DNA of 64,000 nt from Dallia pectoralis (GCA_029465975.1 CM055761.1:3189027-3253026); one strand, 5' to 3'. Positions 47,641 to 59,084 are shown, numbered from the stretch's first letter. Notes: generated from the sequence alone by a model not told the origin. Translations and numbers: made by a program.

Positions 47641-50600
47641 CTTATTCAGCAAATTGGAGTAAACTATTACATTAATCATAGGCTCAGCATTTATATTGGT
47701 TAAACGTTACAGGTTGAGTTAGGTTTTGTCACCAGGGCATATCATATTTTAAGGGGGTGTAGAACAGATTTTGTGGCCAGGATTAGGTTTCAGTTTCTCG
47801 CAAGGATGCAAAAAAACAGTGGGTGTGTAACATGTTATGATGTAAGTCATTAGTGATCATACGGTGGCTGCATTTCAAAAAGTAAACACACGGGGGCAGT
47901 AACGGCTTAGTGAGCTTCGTCATCAGAGCCTCAGGAAACGCAGAACTGAGTTTCATTGAATTGTGACACGGCAAATGTAGTGTGTTGTTACATTAAAACA
48001 GCCCATATACCTTGCCTTATTAATAAAGGTTAATGAATGTCTCTATAAATATACAATCACTGACGACGTAGTGAACCTGATAACTAACACTATGCAATCT
48101 GTAGACCAAGTGCTTTTCCTGGCAATAATAGGATTGTGTTGATGCCAGAGTGAAGTGCTTTTAGTTGCTTGTAAATATTGATATTGGCACTCATGTAGCC
48201 TTATTCACAAGCCACCAGGGATCAATTCAGTCAACAAGAGTAATAATGCTTAGTCATAGATATAAAACATTGCTTTAAATTCATGTCCACAAAAAGGTAC
48301 CAGTACCAGTAGTAAAATCAGACCAAAATAAACAAAATAAAAGCAACCTATACACATTCTGGTGGTGTTTGTAAGGAAGTATAATAACATGTAAAGTATC
48401 TATTGGGAAATATACATGATCCAGGAGGGCGTTTAAAAAAACGTGTGGTTACTCACTGACCTGCACATTATGTATGTTGCCGTTAGGGGGTGCTATTTGT
48501 CAACAAATCATCGGTCCCAACCGGCAGGTGGCTAAGCCAGTAACTGGAGTCGCACAGTTGCCTTGTTCGCATATTACTGCTCCGTGGTCTTAAATACACC
48601 TTAAGTAGTTTGACTGTGAGGCTACACGGAAACATCTGGTAAACAAATTGAACTGGGAATTGTCGAACCAGGCAGTGTTCTTTCACTCCTAAGTAGTCCA
48701 GCGGTGGTAATTCCTAGATCCCAGGAGCCACTAACTCTTGTTTTCAGCTAAGTAGAACCCGGTGTGGAACCCGGCATGGTCATGGGTTGCACGTAGCATC
48801 CATGAATTGTGCATTCTAATTGGCTATTCTCGACTCTACCATTGTACTTTACTGTTAGACGTCTTTCTTTCCTGTCCTTTTTTCTTTAACGTTAGCTATT
48901 GTGGGTGGAATGCCTGTAAGATACCTTTCTGTCTGACTTGTGTTGGAAATGCCCCCCGTGGTCTGTAGGAGTCACTAACAGGTGCAATATGTTCAAAACT
49001 AGTTACAATCTGTATAATGCTGCGGGAATTATCAGTGCGACTGTGTTAAATTGAGATTAAAACAGACTAAACAAGAAGTTACCTGTAACTATTTTTGGTC
49101 ATGTTAATTACTGTCTGAGTCTGCAGCTCATTGGAGAGAGAATATAAATAGATTATGGGCAGTTTAGAACAACCAAGCTCTCTACAATCGATGGGTTATG
49201 GTGAATATCTGTTGCACATATACGTCACTGTTGACGTATATAAGGTCTGATTGATGGATCACTGCAGAGACAGTTGCCCTTCTGACAGATTCTCGAATCT
49301 CTGCAGAGAAACTCTGAAGCTCTGTTAGAATGTCTTTTTGGTTTCTAGTCTATTTGGTTCTCCCAGATCCATGTCTTAATACCAAGTCAACATTGGACAT
49401 GATGGCTTGGATTTGGCTCTAACATGCACATTGAAGTGTCGAAATCATGTCCGATTGACTCCAATCAAGTTGTTGGGAGACCTCAAACGTAATTTTTTTT
49501 TCTTAAGGATTACTGTGTCTAGATAGATGCCCCAAAATATGTTGACATTATGAATGAAGTCAATGCAACAGAAAGTGGAAAAGTGAAGGGTTCTGAATAC
49601 CTTTTATATACTGTAATGCCACAGTGTCCGTGCACCAAAAGATTTCTGTGCACCACAGAACCAAAAAGCACAGCAAAATCGGGTGTTACTTATGAAACCG
49701 GTTTTAACATGTCTTTAGCAAATGGAATTGCAAACCTATGATGCCAAAACATATAGTCAATTTGAGGACCCGGATTTGTTGGGTTTTGAAAAGTGTATTA
49801 TTTGAAATACTGCAGAACTAACACATTTTAAAATGTACGTTCTAGGTCAACAAATAGCCGCATAGATCAAAAAGATGAAAGCACAACGTGTTAAGCTTAC
49901 GTGAATGGCAGGACCTACAGGGGGATTAGGCTTATGTGGCCACAACTACTCTGGATAATGGTTATCCATTATTCACAATTTTTTGGCACATTTTAGATAC
50001 GTTTATGGATGGTATATGGTTGATGTCAACGTACTGCAAATGCTGCAAACGATCTCCAATTTGTCACAATGTCAAGTGAGGTACGCTTTGACAGTTAACT
50101 AAGGAGATTATATTGACCTGGTTTATAGATTAAAAATAGACGGTTTTGACTATTGTTCTGTGAAAGAAACAGTCGACTGGTAGATCAGATTGACCTGGGG
50201 TATTATAAGTAGTCAAGATAGACAGTTGACAGATATATTGTAATGATCTGTGGTATATTACGTATGCTGAAAAGCATATTACATAAGGGAGGCACCAAAA
50301 CAATTGGATGGGGGATTTGCCTGTGGATAAGAAATCTGGCTATAAGATGGAAGAAACCTAGCGAACTCAAACAACTGTAGATCAGTAAATGCAGACCAGG
50401 GACATTCCCATGTGATCTCCCCTGTGACCAATAAAATATTCACACAGCCCTCTTTAAGACAACAATAAAGAGGTTTCACAACCCTCCCTCATTTCTGACC
50501 AGCCCTCCCACCTCAGTACATGTGGAGCTGCCTGTAAGAACCAGCGACTGAGTGTACTGAATCCGTTCCCACTTGTTTCTCATCTACTTATGTGTTAGGT

Positions 50601-52857
50601 AGGCCTATAGCCTCACATTTAACACATTAGTCCTATTTGTGTGGAAGTCTGGAAGATATAATGACAAACACCGCCTATTTATACATTTAAACGTAAACAC
50701 GTATGAATAAAAAGCATTTTTTAATTCGTTCGTATTTGTACTGGTCTGTATATAGCCTATTATGAATTTGAGTCTGTAAACCACATACCAGACCTATGAA
50801 ATAATAGAGGTCAATAATAGCATTGGCGGTTTCCTCATAGGGATATTTTTTATACTCTCTGTTCTATTCTAGAACGTTTTTTTATTTGAGCTTTTATAGT
50901 TTAGTGCTGGAACACCTCTCCCGATATATTGTTAAATATATGTATCACCACAATTTTCCTGAAACCCAAGTAGTCAGTCAGTGGAAAGTCCAGTCCAGTC
51001 AGTCACTGGAAAGTACCAGAATGTGTCGATATATTTCTACTTTAAAACGGTCTTGAATAATCTTTTTGAGTTCTTTGACAATTGGGATGTTTAATTAAAT
51101 GCATTTATAATATCACATTGGTCTATAATGTAACATAAATAGCAAATTTGCCGTATATACGTTAAAATATATTAATGTTACCTACAAATAAATGATGGTC
51201 AAACGAAAAGATGATGCGGCCATCGAAATATTACAGTGTACACGATATTCCCATCTTGTAATTTATGTTTTAGATTTTTTAGTATTTACATTTATTCCGT
51301 TTTTTATAATATCCTGCAACATTGTTTTAGTCAACCTGATTCTTTAATGCAGATTATTTTGTGCAAATCATGCAACAGCCGCATTTAAAACGCTGTTATT
51401 AAATAACAATTAGAAACAAATGTGCATAATATCATATTTTTATATTAGTACACTCAATTTAATTTAGTGAAATGATTGTTGTGCCTAGATATACATTACC
51501 TTGCTAGTTTTATAAAGTATATGGAACTATTAATGGACTATAGCACTCCCGGCTTATACGGCGTGATCAATCAATTGTGTTGAATATATTAATTAAATAA
51601 TCCAGCGGTGTAAATAATTAAAACTATTAACTAAACTATTATAGGAGCCACACTGGGGCCAAGTTTATAGAGCTGTTAATTCGGAACATTGGCAGAACTG
51701 GGTGGGCAATGAATTAGGTTAACCCCCGTGGTTCGAGAGGAGAGGTCATTCCTGGGCCTGTCATCACCAAACCCGACAGAGGGTTTTTAGACGACGAGAC
51801 CCCCTGGATCCCGCCACCTCTTTCTTACACGCACACGCACACACACACACACACACGATTTAAACGCTCTTTTAATTGTTTTCATTACTTTCATTACTTG
51901 CCTGTGTTTACTGTGCGGGTGATCTCGCCTCTACTTCCCTCGCCTCAGTTCCCAGACTAGAATAACACATTGTGACAGTTATTTAGATTGTCTATTATAG
52001 ATAGTAGTTGCTACTATTTAGCTACTGATACGAATATGCCTGTTATTAAGAAAATGTTGAGAGATATCCCATGCTTACCTGATAAACAAAACAATTCTGC
52101 TTAAGTTTCATAAAAAATCTGACCAGCTACAACCAATATTATTTACTAACAAAATATGTCTTATCTTTCTACATCAAACTGGGATGGATGGTGGCTTAAA
52201 AAATCCCTGTGTTAATATTCGGCTTGAGAAAGGGCGAGATTTTCTGAGACCAAAAGTTTGAGGAATGACAATGGCAATTTTAGCGCCTTTTGACTGAGAC
52301 CAGCAAATGTAAAGTCTCAGTGCGCTCCGTTTGGTCCTCATACGCATTTCTCTCTCACACCACGCGAAACTTTCTCACCCTGGCTGTTTATTCTCCGGGC
52401 GGCCAAATGATCTTAATTGAACATTTAATTACCTCACGCTTACCGCCCCCCCCACCCCGGGCTGCGGAGACCGGGAGAGGGACATGCTTTCATCTCGCCG
52501 TGGGTGTTAATTGAATAATTAAAAACGCGGCTTAACTTGATGAATTACAAGTCTCCCACCCAAACGCCAGTGTGGGGCACTGAAATCAATGCGTGTTAAT
52601 GCCTATTGGAGAAATTCCTTTCTACTACGTGTGAACGTAGAAAAAGAGAATATATTTCATTTGGGTTATTTAGCACTGACGTTTTTTTCTGTATGTATTG
52701 TATTAAACATTAGCCAATGTTGTCCATCTCACTAGGGTGCATAATCCATCAAATCCATTAAATATTTAATAGGTTTAAAGTAATGCCAAACAAAAATGCA
52801 CAGTTGTTAAGTTCTGGTTTTAGAAACAAGTATTTCGTTTCATATTATTTTATACTA
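47641..52857. other. foxf2-foxc1 intergenic region, right part
   Basis: AT-rich, no exon recognised. It contains a CTCF-like word (48480-48494), a short CA tract (51833-51857), and a GC-richer block at 52290-52560 with homeodomain-type cores (TTAATTGAACATTTAATTA) that could be a conserved noncoding element. All short frames lack recognisable domains. Confidence 0.45.
48480..48494 (+). promoter_or_regulatory. CTCF-like word
   Basis: CCGTTAGGGGGTGCT matches the CTCF core CCASYAGRKGGCRSY at 12 of 15 positions. A second, weaker match in the opposite orientation is at 46880-46894 (around GCCCTCTAGCG). A boundary between foxf2 and foxc1 is conceivable, but no support exists beyond the motif. Confidence 0.2.
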
Positions 52858-52884
52858 CACTGTAAAAAATTTCACTGTAAATTT

Positions 52885-53300
52885 TACAGTAAATTACTGG
52901 CAGCTGTGTTCCCTGGCAGTTACTGTAATTTTTACAGCTCTTGCTGTAATTAGAATTTACAGACCTTTACTGTATTAAATAAATACAAGCTCTTACTGTA
53001 TTTATTTGAATTTACAGTATATTACTGGCAGCTGTGTTCCCTGGCAGTTACTGTAATTTTTACAGCTCTTGCTGTAATTAGAATTTACAGACCTTTACTG
53101 TAATAAATAAATACAAGCTCTTACTGTATTTATTTGATTTTACAGTATATTACTGGCAGCTGTGTTCCCTGGCAGTTACTGTAATTTTTACAGCTTTTGC
53201 TGCAATTAGAACTAACAGACTTTTACTGTAATAAAACAGCATACTGTTCATAACTGGATTTACAGCAAATTACTGGCAGATGTGTTCCTGGCAATCACTA
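52885..53300 (+). repeat. 128-bp subterminal tandem repeat of the CACTG element
   Basis: Copies align from ATTACTGGCAGCTGTGTTCC at 52893, 53021 and 53149 (exact 128-bp period), with a partial copy at 53269 (120 bp on). Each unit contains several TTTACAG/CTGTAAA words related to the element's ends, as expected for transposase-binding subterminal repeats. Confidence 0.9.
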
Positions 53301-53515
53301 CTGGTGGAATCTTACAAAATCAATTGCATCAAAGAATAAGATTGAGAATTTTACAAGAACATCATCACTTAATAATCAGGAAAGAAAAACATAACCAAGA
53401 ATATCATCAAAATTACTTGTTTATTTTGTACAATTGTTGTCAAAAAGATGTCATGATATAACAGATTTATTGGCCTGTTTGAAAAAAATACACAATGTGT
53501 GTATGCACTCATCAA

Positions 53516-54553
53516 TTAGTCCAACCTGCTTCTTCTGGATTGGTCTTCTAGTCTTGCTGGATGCCACTTTTTGCTGCTGGCTTTGGATCCATGCTCAGGA
53601 TTTATGTCAATGAATTGCCTGAAAGACACAAAGAAACAAGCACCAATCAGCAATAGCAGTGCACCTTGTGCCCACAATAGATGAGGATGTTTTTGTGGAC
53701 CAACCTAAAGAGCTACTGATCACAGCAATCACAATAGCCAAAGACACAGCAGACATTTGCCCCTCTTACCTTTGGATGAACTCAAGTGTACACGCAGCCT
53801 CTTCATATTCGATGTTGAAGTAACTTGCAAAGACAGTGGTGAATGATGTTTACCAGCCACCTGTTATTCTATTCTGACCATCCACTGCTCAGCTTCACCT
53901 GAAACCAAACAATATTTAAATAGATCAAAGAAAGGCACAAATACATAGTTTCAGACTTGAGCATTAAGCAGACATGGGACTACAGAAACTCACAGGATTT
54001 CACCAAAGGACCCCTGCTATATATACCGAAGCCTAAATGTAAAATTAATGGTGGAAGTATGTTTCATTGGAAAAATGTATTGGTCTAACTTACATCTGCT
54101 TGAAAGATAAAAGAGTATCTCTTTGTTGCATTGCCTGAATGGACAAGTAACTGCTGTGTCTTCAGTAATATGGATTTTCAAATTAAAGAACAAACTCTTC
54201 ACATCATTACACCAAACACTGCAGAAATCCACATGGCATACTAAACTTAGATCAGCACGACACAATCTAGGATCAACAACAGGGATTTATTCTACATGGT
54301 GTCTTAATTGGTGCGTTTTAAAAGCTGCACATTTGGTGTAAGTGCAACTTGGAATGTTTCTGTGGATTCGCATGTGCCTGGTGTATGAATATGTAGTTGA
54401 CAGGGAAACATTGTGAATATAAATGCACAGAATAAGTGAGTTAAAGTCCTTACAATTTTTACCACAGGACATGCAGTGACGCGCGTGGATAACTCACTTG
54501 TTAGTTTGAGCCTCAGGTTCCAGCATCAATATGTTTCTGTTTTTAACATCATA
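53516..54553 (-). pseudogene. minus-strand gene remnant inside the CACTG element (C2H2 zinc finger plus conserved C-terminal tail)
   Basis: Minus-strand pieces with splice signals. Exon at 54498-54553: acceptor TTATTCAACAG, donor AA|GTGAGT, reading MLEPEAQTN. Segment 54287-54472: SYTRHMRIHRNIP, then CTYTKCAAFKTHQLRHHV, a degraded C2H2 zinc finger. Exon at 53770-53898: TVFASYFNIEYEEAACTLEF then IQR, donor AAAG|GTAAGA. Last exon 53516-53618: FIDINPEHGSKASSKKWHP and a TAA at 53516-53518; the splice phases join as IQR-QFIDINPEHG. This zinc-finger/C-terminal combination resembles a multi-copy fish family often annotated SAMD3-like (my recollection, low certainty). The middle of the protein is missing, and an in-frame TAA upstream of TSFTTVF marks decay. 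Confidence 0.55.
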
Positions 54554-54582
54554 CTGTTGAATAAAAGAAAACAAACTATTTA

Positions 54583-55876
54583 AAACCGGCACACGAGTAC
54601 AGTGAAACCAACAAGCATTATATAAAACCGGCACACGAGTACAGTGAAACCAACAAGCATTATATGAAACCGGCACACGAGTACAGTGAAACCAACAAGT
54701 ATTATATAACCGGCACACGAGTACAGTGAAACCAACAAGCATTATATAACCGGGACACGAGTACAGTGAAACCAACAAGCATTATATAAAACCGGCACAC
54801 GAGTACAGTGAAACCAACAAGCATTATATGAAACCGGCACACGAGTACAGTGAAACCAACAAGCATTATATAAAACCGGCACACGAGTACAGTGAACCCA
54901 ACATGCATTATATAAAACCGGCACACGAGTACAGTGAAACCAACAAGCATTATATAAAACCGGCACACGAGTACAGTGAAACCAACAAGCATTATATAAA
55001 ACCGGCACACGAGTACAGTGAACCCAACATGCATTATATAAAACCGGCACACGAGTACAGTGAAACCAACAAGCATTATATAAAACCGGCACACGAGTAC
55101 AGTGAAACCAACAAGCATTATATAAAACCGGCACACGAGTACAGTGAAACCAACAAGCATTATATAAAACCGGCACACGAGTACAGTGAAACCAACAAGC
55201 ATTATATATAACCGGCACACGAGTACAGTGAAACCAACAAGCATTATATAAAACCGGCACACGAGTACAGTGAAACCAACAAGCATTATATAAAACCGGC
55301 ACACGAGTACAGTGAACCCAACAAGCATTATATAAAACCGGCACACGAGTACAGTGAACCCAACAAGCATTATATAAAACCGGCACACGAGTACAGTGAA
55401 ACCAACAAGCATTATATAAAACCGGCACACGAGTACAGTGAAACCAACAAGCATTATATATAACCGGCACACGAGTACAGTGAAACCAACAAGCATTATA
55501 TAAAACCGGCACACGAGTACAGTGAAACCAACAAGCATTATATAAAACCGGCACACGAGTACAGTGAAACCAACAAGCATTATATAAAACCGGCACACGA
55601 GTACAGTGAAACCAACAAGCATTATATAAAACCGGCACACGAGTACAGTGAAACCAACAAACATTATATAAAACCGGCACACGAGTACAGTGAAACCAAC
55701 AAGCATTATATAAAACCGGCACACGAGTACAGTGAACCCAACAAGCATTATATAAAACCGGCACACGAGTACAGTGAAACCAACAAGCATTATATAAAAC
55801 CGGCACACGAGTACAGTGAAACCAACAAGCATTATATAAAACCGGCACACGAGTACAGTGAAACCAACAAGCATTA
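54583..55876 (+). repeat. 42-bp minisatellite, about 31 copies
   Basis: Near-perfect array of a unit containing CCGGCACACGAGTACAGTGA and AACCAACAAGCATTATATAA. A few 39-40-bp copies lack AAA before CCGG, and scattered A-to-C or G-to-T variants recur. The 42-bp period is a multiple of three, so both strands show long false frames (390 and 424 codons on minus, 127 on plus). High homogeneity suggests a young or actively homogenised array. It lies between a minus-strand donor (55914) and acceptor (54554), in intron 1 of the element-borne gene remnant. Confidence 0.97.
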
Positions 55877-55914
55877 GCTGTCAGGAAAATATCCAATTTA
55901 TCTGCGTGACTTAC

Positions 55915-56425
55915 CAAACGTTGAGACGGAATCGTTGGTCGAAAAAATGGCGCAATCTTTCGTGGACGTTCCGCGAGATGTCGCCGATAATTACGTCGAA
56001 TTAGAATCAGCTGCATTCAAATAAAAAACGCCAACCAGTCAAGTTAAAAAGTCAACGACATAATACCATTTCTGGCTTTCTTAATACTTGTGTTGCCCCC
56101 TCTAAAGTTAGTTAGCTTGTTAGTTAGACACACCACCACTCGAGAGAAACATGCCTGCTAATGTCGTCAAAACAATCTGCAAACAATTATCCATATAGTG
56201 AAGCCAAAGTAAGATAAATGGGATTTAAGTTGCTGTAAAAAAGTGTTAAAATTATAATAGTACAGCCACCGCAATAATTAATTAGCATCTTACAACGATT
56301 CAAATCACTAAAGGCGCTCTGCCCTCACATATTTTAATCTCCCGTGATGCAAAGCAAATTACAGTAAAATACTGTTGCCGCATGAGTAGACGCTAGACCC
56401 GATCATATTTCCCACAATGCATTTA
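55915..56425 (-). promoter_or_regulatory. putative first exon and promoter of the element-borne minus-strand gene
   Basis: On the minus strand a strong donor, TTTG|GTAAGT, ends a possible non-coding first exon at 55915. Upstream of it in that direction, TTCCCACAATGCATT (56409-56423) resembles a ZNF143/STAF-type promoter element. On the plus strand the same block has a 24-codon frame from AAAATGG at about 55946, a good Kozak context but too short to interpret. Confidence 0.35.
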
Positions 56426-56811
56426 TATATACAGTAATTGCCTGTATTACCAAGACACAGTAAATTACTGTTGGAAATAGGCTGTAAATTTACAGCAATT
56501 TTTTACAGTGTATTGAATATTTTAATTTAACACATTTGGCTACGGGATATAACACAACACGTCTGCATATGTATACTAAACAGTTATAAAACAATATTTT
56601 AAAATATGTTAACGTTTCAACTATTTCCAAACCGTTTGACATATTGAGCAATATTGTAGACTAAAGTACCTCAAATCCTGTTATCCTATCAGGGAATTCC
56701 CCACACTCATCTTTATTTAATTTCTGTATCTGGGTGTCTGTGTGTGTGTATATGAGTCCGGCTTCCATTGAAAATCTCTCTGATTGCCACTTTGCTATAC
56801 TCGTCCCGTTT

Positions 56812-56835
56812 ATTGGCTCCAGCTCATCCTATTGG
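56812..56835 (+). promoter_or_regulatory. foxc1 proximal promoter with paired inverted CCAAT boxes
   Basis: ATTGG occurs at 56812-56816 and 56831-56835, 19 bp apart, about 340-360 bp before the foxc1 ATG. Paired NF-Y sites are common in TATA-less developmental promoters, and I see no convincing TATA box nearby. The transposon-like element ends about 300 bp further upstream. Confidence 0.4.
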
Positions 56836-57174
56836 ACCTTGTAACGCATTCGGGGAGGAGCTGTGCGCGCAGACACAAGCCAAATGTGCACTGTGTAAAA
56901 AAAAGAAGCTCTATCCGTGTAGGGACGAACGCTTGAGCCGTATAGTTTCCCTCAAATGTTTGCCACAGTGGACTGTGCGCAGGCTTCACTCCGGTCATCC
57001 TGGCGAGCCGTGGCTTATTAGGCGAACTACACGTTCCCAAAGTCGTGTGGCGACAGACAGAAAGAACATAAAGGAAAAAAGCCCGAGGGTGAAACTGGAA
57101 CGTACAACCGCGGCTCGGTTGACGCATTTGGGAGAGTTCTTTATTTTTTCAATCTGTACTGGGAGGAGGACATC

Positions 57175-58593
57175 ATGCAGGCTCGTTACTCCGTTTCCAG
57201 CCCCAGCTCTTTGGGCGTCGTGCCTTACATTGGCAGTGACCAGAGCTACTACCGGGCCGCGGCTGGTGGAGGATACGCGGGGATGCCCGCTCCCATGAGC
57301 ATGTACACCCAGGCGGCCCAGGACCAATACCAGGCCAGTATTGCGCGTGCGTACGGGCCGTACACGCCGCAGCATCAGCCCAAGGACATGGTCAAGCCTC
57401 CGTACAGCTACATCGCCCTCATCACCATGGCGATACAGAACTCCACGGACAAAAAGGTGACACTGAACGGGATCTATCAGTTCATCATGGAGCGGTTCCC
57501 GTTCTACCGGGACAACAAACAGGGCTGGCAGAACAGCATTCGACACAACCTGTCCCTGAACGAATGCTTCGTCAAAGTGGCCAGGGACGACAAGAAGCCC
57601 GGTAAAGGCAGCTACTGGACTCTGGACCCGGACTCCTATAACATGTTCGAGAACGGCAGCTTCCTGAGGCGTCGCAGGCGGTTCAAAAAGAGCAATGTCC
57701 AGAAGGACAAGGATGAGAGGCAGGGTAAGGACTCGTCCGGAAGAGGAGCCCGGGACATGGAAAGCGAGCAGCCCGTCCAGGGCTCTCAGCCTGTGCGCAT
57801 TCAGGACATAAAAACGGAAAACGCGACCTCTACACCCCCTCAGGCGGAGTCGCCCAGTCTACCTGTGTCCAAGATCGAGAGTCCTGGCAGCAACAGTAGT
57901 ATTTCCACCGGGAGCCCTCACAGTGTGCCCTCGTCCCGGTCCCTCTCTATGGATGGCCCGGAACATCACCATCATCACGCCCAGGCCGCAGCGCAAGGCT
58001 TCAGCGTGGACAACATCATGACCTCGCTGCGCGGGTCGCCCCAAGGCACCGCCGAGCTCACGTCGCCTCTTATCTCATCCTCTCGGACAGGTATAACCCC
58101 CTGTCTCTCCCTGAACTACTCCCCGAATCAGACGTCGGCGTACAACACGCCAAACTGCAACCAGAGTGCAATCTCTACGAACTCGAACGCTACGTACCAT
58201 TGCAACATGCAAGCGATGAGCCTGTACGCCGGGGATCGGGGAGGCCACCTGGCCGCTTCCACCACGGTGGACGAGACCCTGCCCGATTACTCCATCACCA
58301 CGACGACCACATCACCGCTTGGACATGGTAACCTGAGCTCGGGACAAGATGGTGGGCACCACGGGCACCAGGGCCGACTCGCGTCCTGGTACGGGGACCT
58401 TGGACACCTGGGCACTGGCTACCCTGCACAGCAACAAAACTTTCATTCGGTGCGTGAGATGTTCGAGTCTCAGCGGATCGGTTTGAATGGCTCTCCGGTT
58501 AACGGGAATAACAGTTGTCAGATGGCCTTTCCCTCCGGGCAGTCCATTTACCGTACCTCGGGGGCCTTCGTTTACGACTGTAGCAAGTTCTAA
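57175..58593 (+). CDS. foxc1: forkhead box protein C1
   Basis: A 472-residue nuclear transcription factor in one coding exon, the normal FOXC1 structure. The start MQARYSVSSP and the end YRTSGAFVYDCSKF are FOXC1 signatures. The forkhead domain is about 72-171: MVKPPYSYIALITMAIQNS, helix 3 GWQNSIRHNLSLNECF (117-132), GKGSYWTLDPDSYNMFENGS, then RRRRRFKK. Other hallmarks are DIKTEN (211-216, a SUMO-type IKTE), SKIESP, GFSVDNIMTSLRGSP (275-289, EH1-like), YHCNMQAMSLYAGDRGGHL and QNFHSVREMFESQRIGLNGS. Oddities: VKVARDD has Ala136 where FOXC1 usually has Pro, and RLASWYGDLGHL lacks the LNQAG-like insert I recall from relatives. FOXC1 acts in neural crest, anterior eye segment, somite and vascular development. 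It appears intact; duplicate 'a' or 'b' is unresolved. Confidence 0.97.
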   Translation: MQARYSVSSPSSLGVVPYIGSDQSYYRAAAGGGYAGMPAPMSMYTQAAQDQYQASIARAYGPYTPQHQPKDMVKPPYSYIALITMAIQNSTDKKVTLNGIYQFIMERFPFYRDNKQGWQNSIRHNLSLNECFVKVARDDKKPGKGSYWTLDPDSYNMFENGSFLRRRRRFKKSNVQKDKDERQGKDSSGRGARDMESEQPVQGSQPVRIQDIKTENATSTPPQAESPSLPVSKIESPGSNSSISTGSPHSVPSSRSLSMDGPEHHHHHAQAAAQGFSVDNIMTSLRGSPQGTAELTSPLISSSRTGITPCLSLNYSPNQTSAYNTPNCNQSAISTNSNATYHCNMQAMSLYAGDRGGHLAASTTVDETLPDYSITTTTTSPLGHGNLSSGQDGGHHGHQGRLASWYGDLGHLGTGYPAQQQNFHSVREMFESQRIGLNGSPVNGNNSCQMAFPSGQSIYRTSGAFVYDCSKF

Positions 58594-59065
58594 AGACAAA
58601 GAAATATTTTTTAAATGAACAATTTTAATATATATTTCCCATCTTGTTGTACTTTAACCCCTACCGCTCCGTTATTCCTCTCCAAATGGAGTAAACAGAT
58701 TGAGAGATGAGATTTGTTCTGGTGTATAACAGGGAATGGCGTGTGTTACACCGAATAACACGTAAGTTTGTTTTCTCTCTCACTTTGAGAACTTGTTTTT
58801 TTTTGAAGAGCGTTACTTTAACATCCACATCGTATACACTTGTAATTAACTGTAAATTGCATATAGTAATTTATTATTAGAACGCAGGGGACTAAAGTTG
58901 GAGGTTGTGGACCAGACACCAAAAAGTGTTTCCAAATTCATCTCCCTTTAAATTGTTCAGGAAACTGTTATTATATGAACAAGGAGGGAAACTTGTATAC
59001 CGACGTATTCTATTCAATTTTGTCCTATTTTCTGAAAGTATTCAAAGGCAATGCATTGTTTGTCT

Positions 59066-59071
59066 AATAAA
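59066..59071 (+). terminator. foxc1: foxc1 poly(A) signal
   Basis: AATAAA 473 nt after the foxc1 stop codon, preceded by an AT-rich 3' UTR. It is the first canonical signal I see downstream. Confidence 0.6.
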
Positions 59072-59084
59072 CAGCCATTCTATT

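Larger units (their letters stand above)
52858..56510. mobile_element. 3.65-kb DNA transposon-like element with CACTG inverted termini
   Basis: The left end reads CACTGTAAAAAATT and the right end is its exact reverse complement (AATTTTTTACAGTG). Complementarity extends with small gaps to about 30 bp (CTGTAAATTT/ACAG). TA flanks both ends (52856-52857 and 56511-56512). Just inside the left end are three copies of a 128-bp subterminal unit plus a fourth partial. The interior holds a minus-strand gene remnant and a 42-bp minisatellite. CACTG ends and subterminal repeats recall CACTA/EnSpm-like fish elements, but no 3-bp target duplication is evident, so the superfamily is open. No transposase is seen, so it is non-autonomous. 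Confidence 0.75.

Noticed and set aside
54702..56016. Minus-strand open frames of 390 and 424 codons
   Set aside because: They are translations of the 42-bp array in two frames (period 14 residues). The period is a multiple of three, so frames stay open without selection.
56768..57298. 176-codon + frame before and overlapping the foxc1 start
   Set aside because: It is in a different frame from foxc1, lies in the 5' UTR/promoter and shows no domain.
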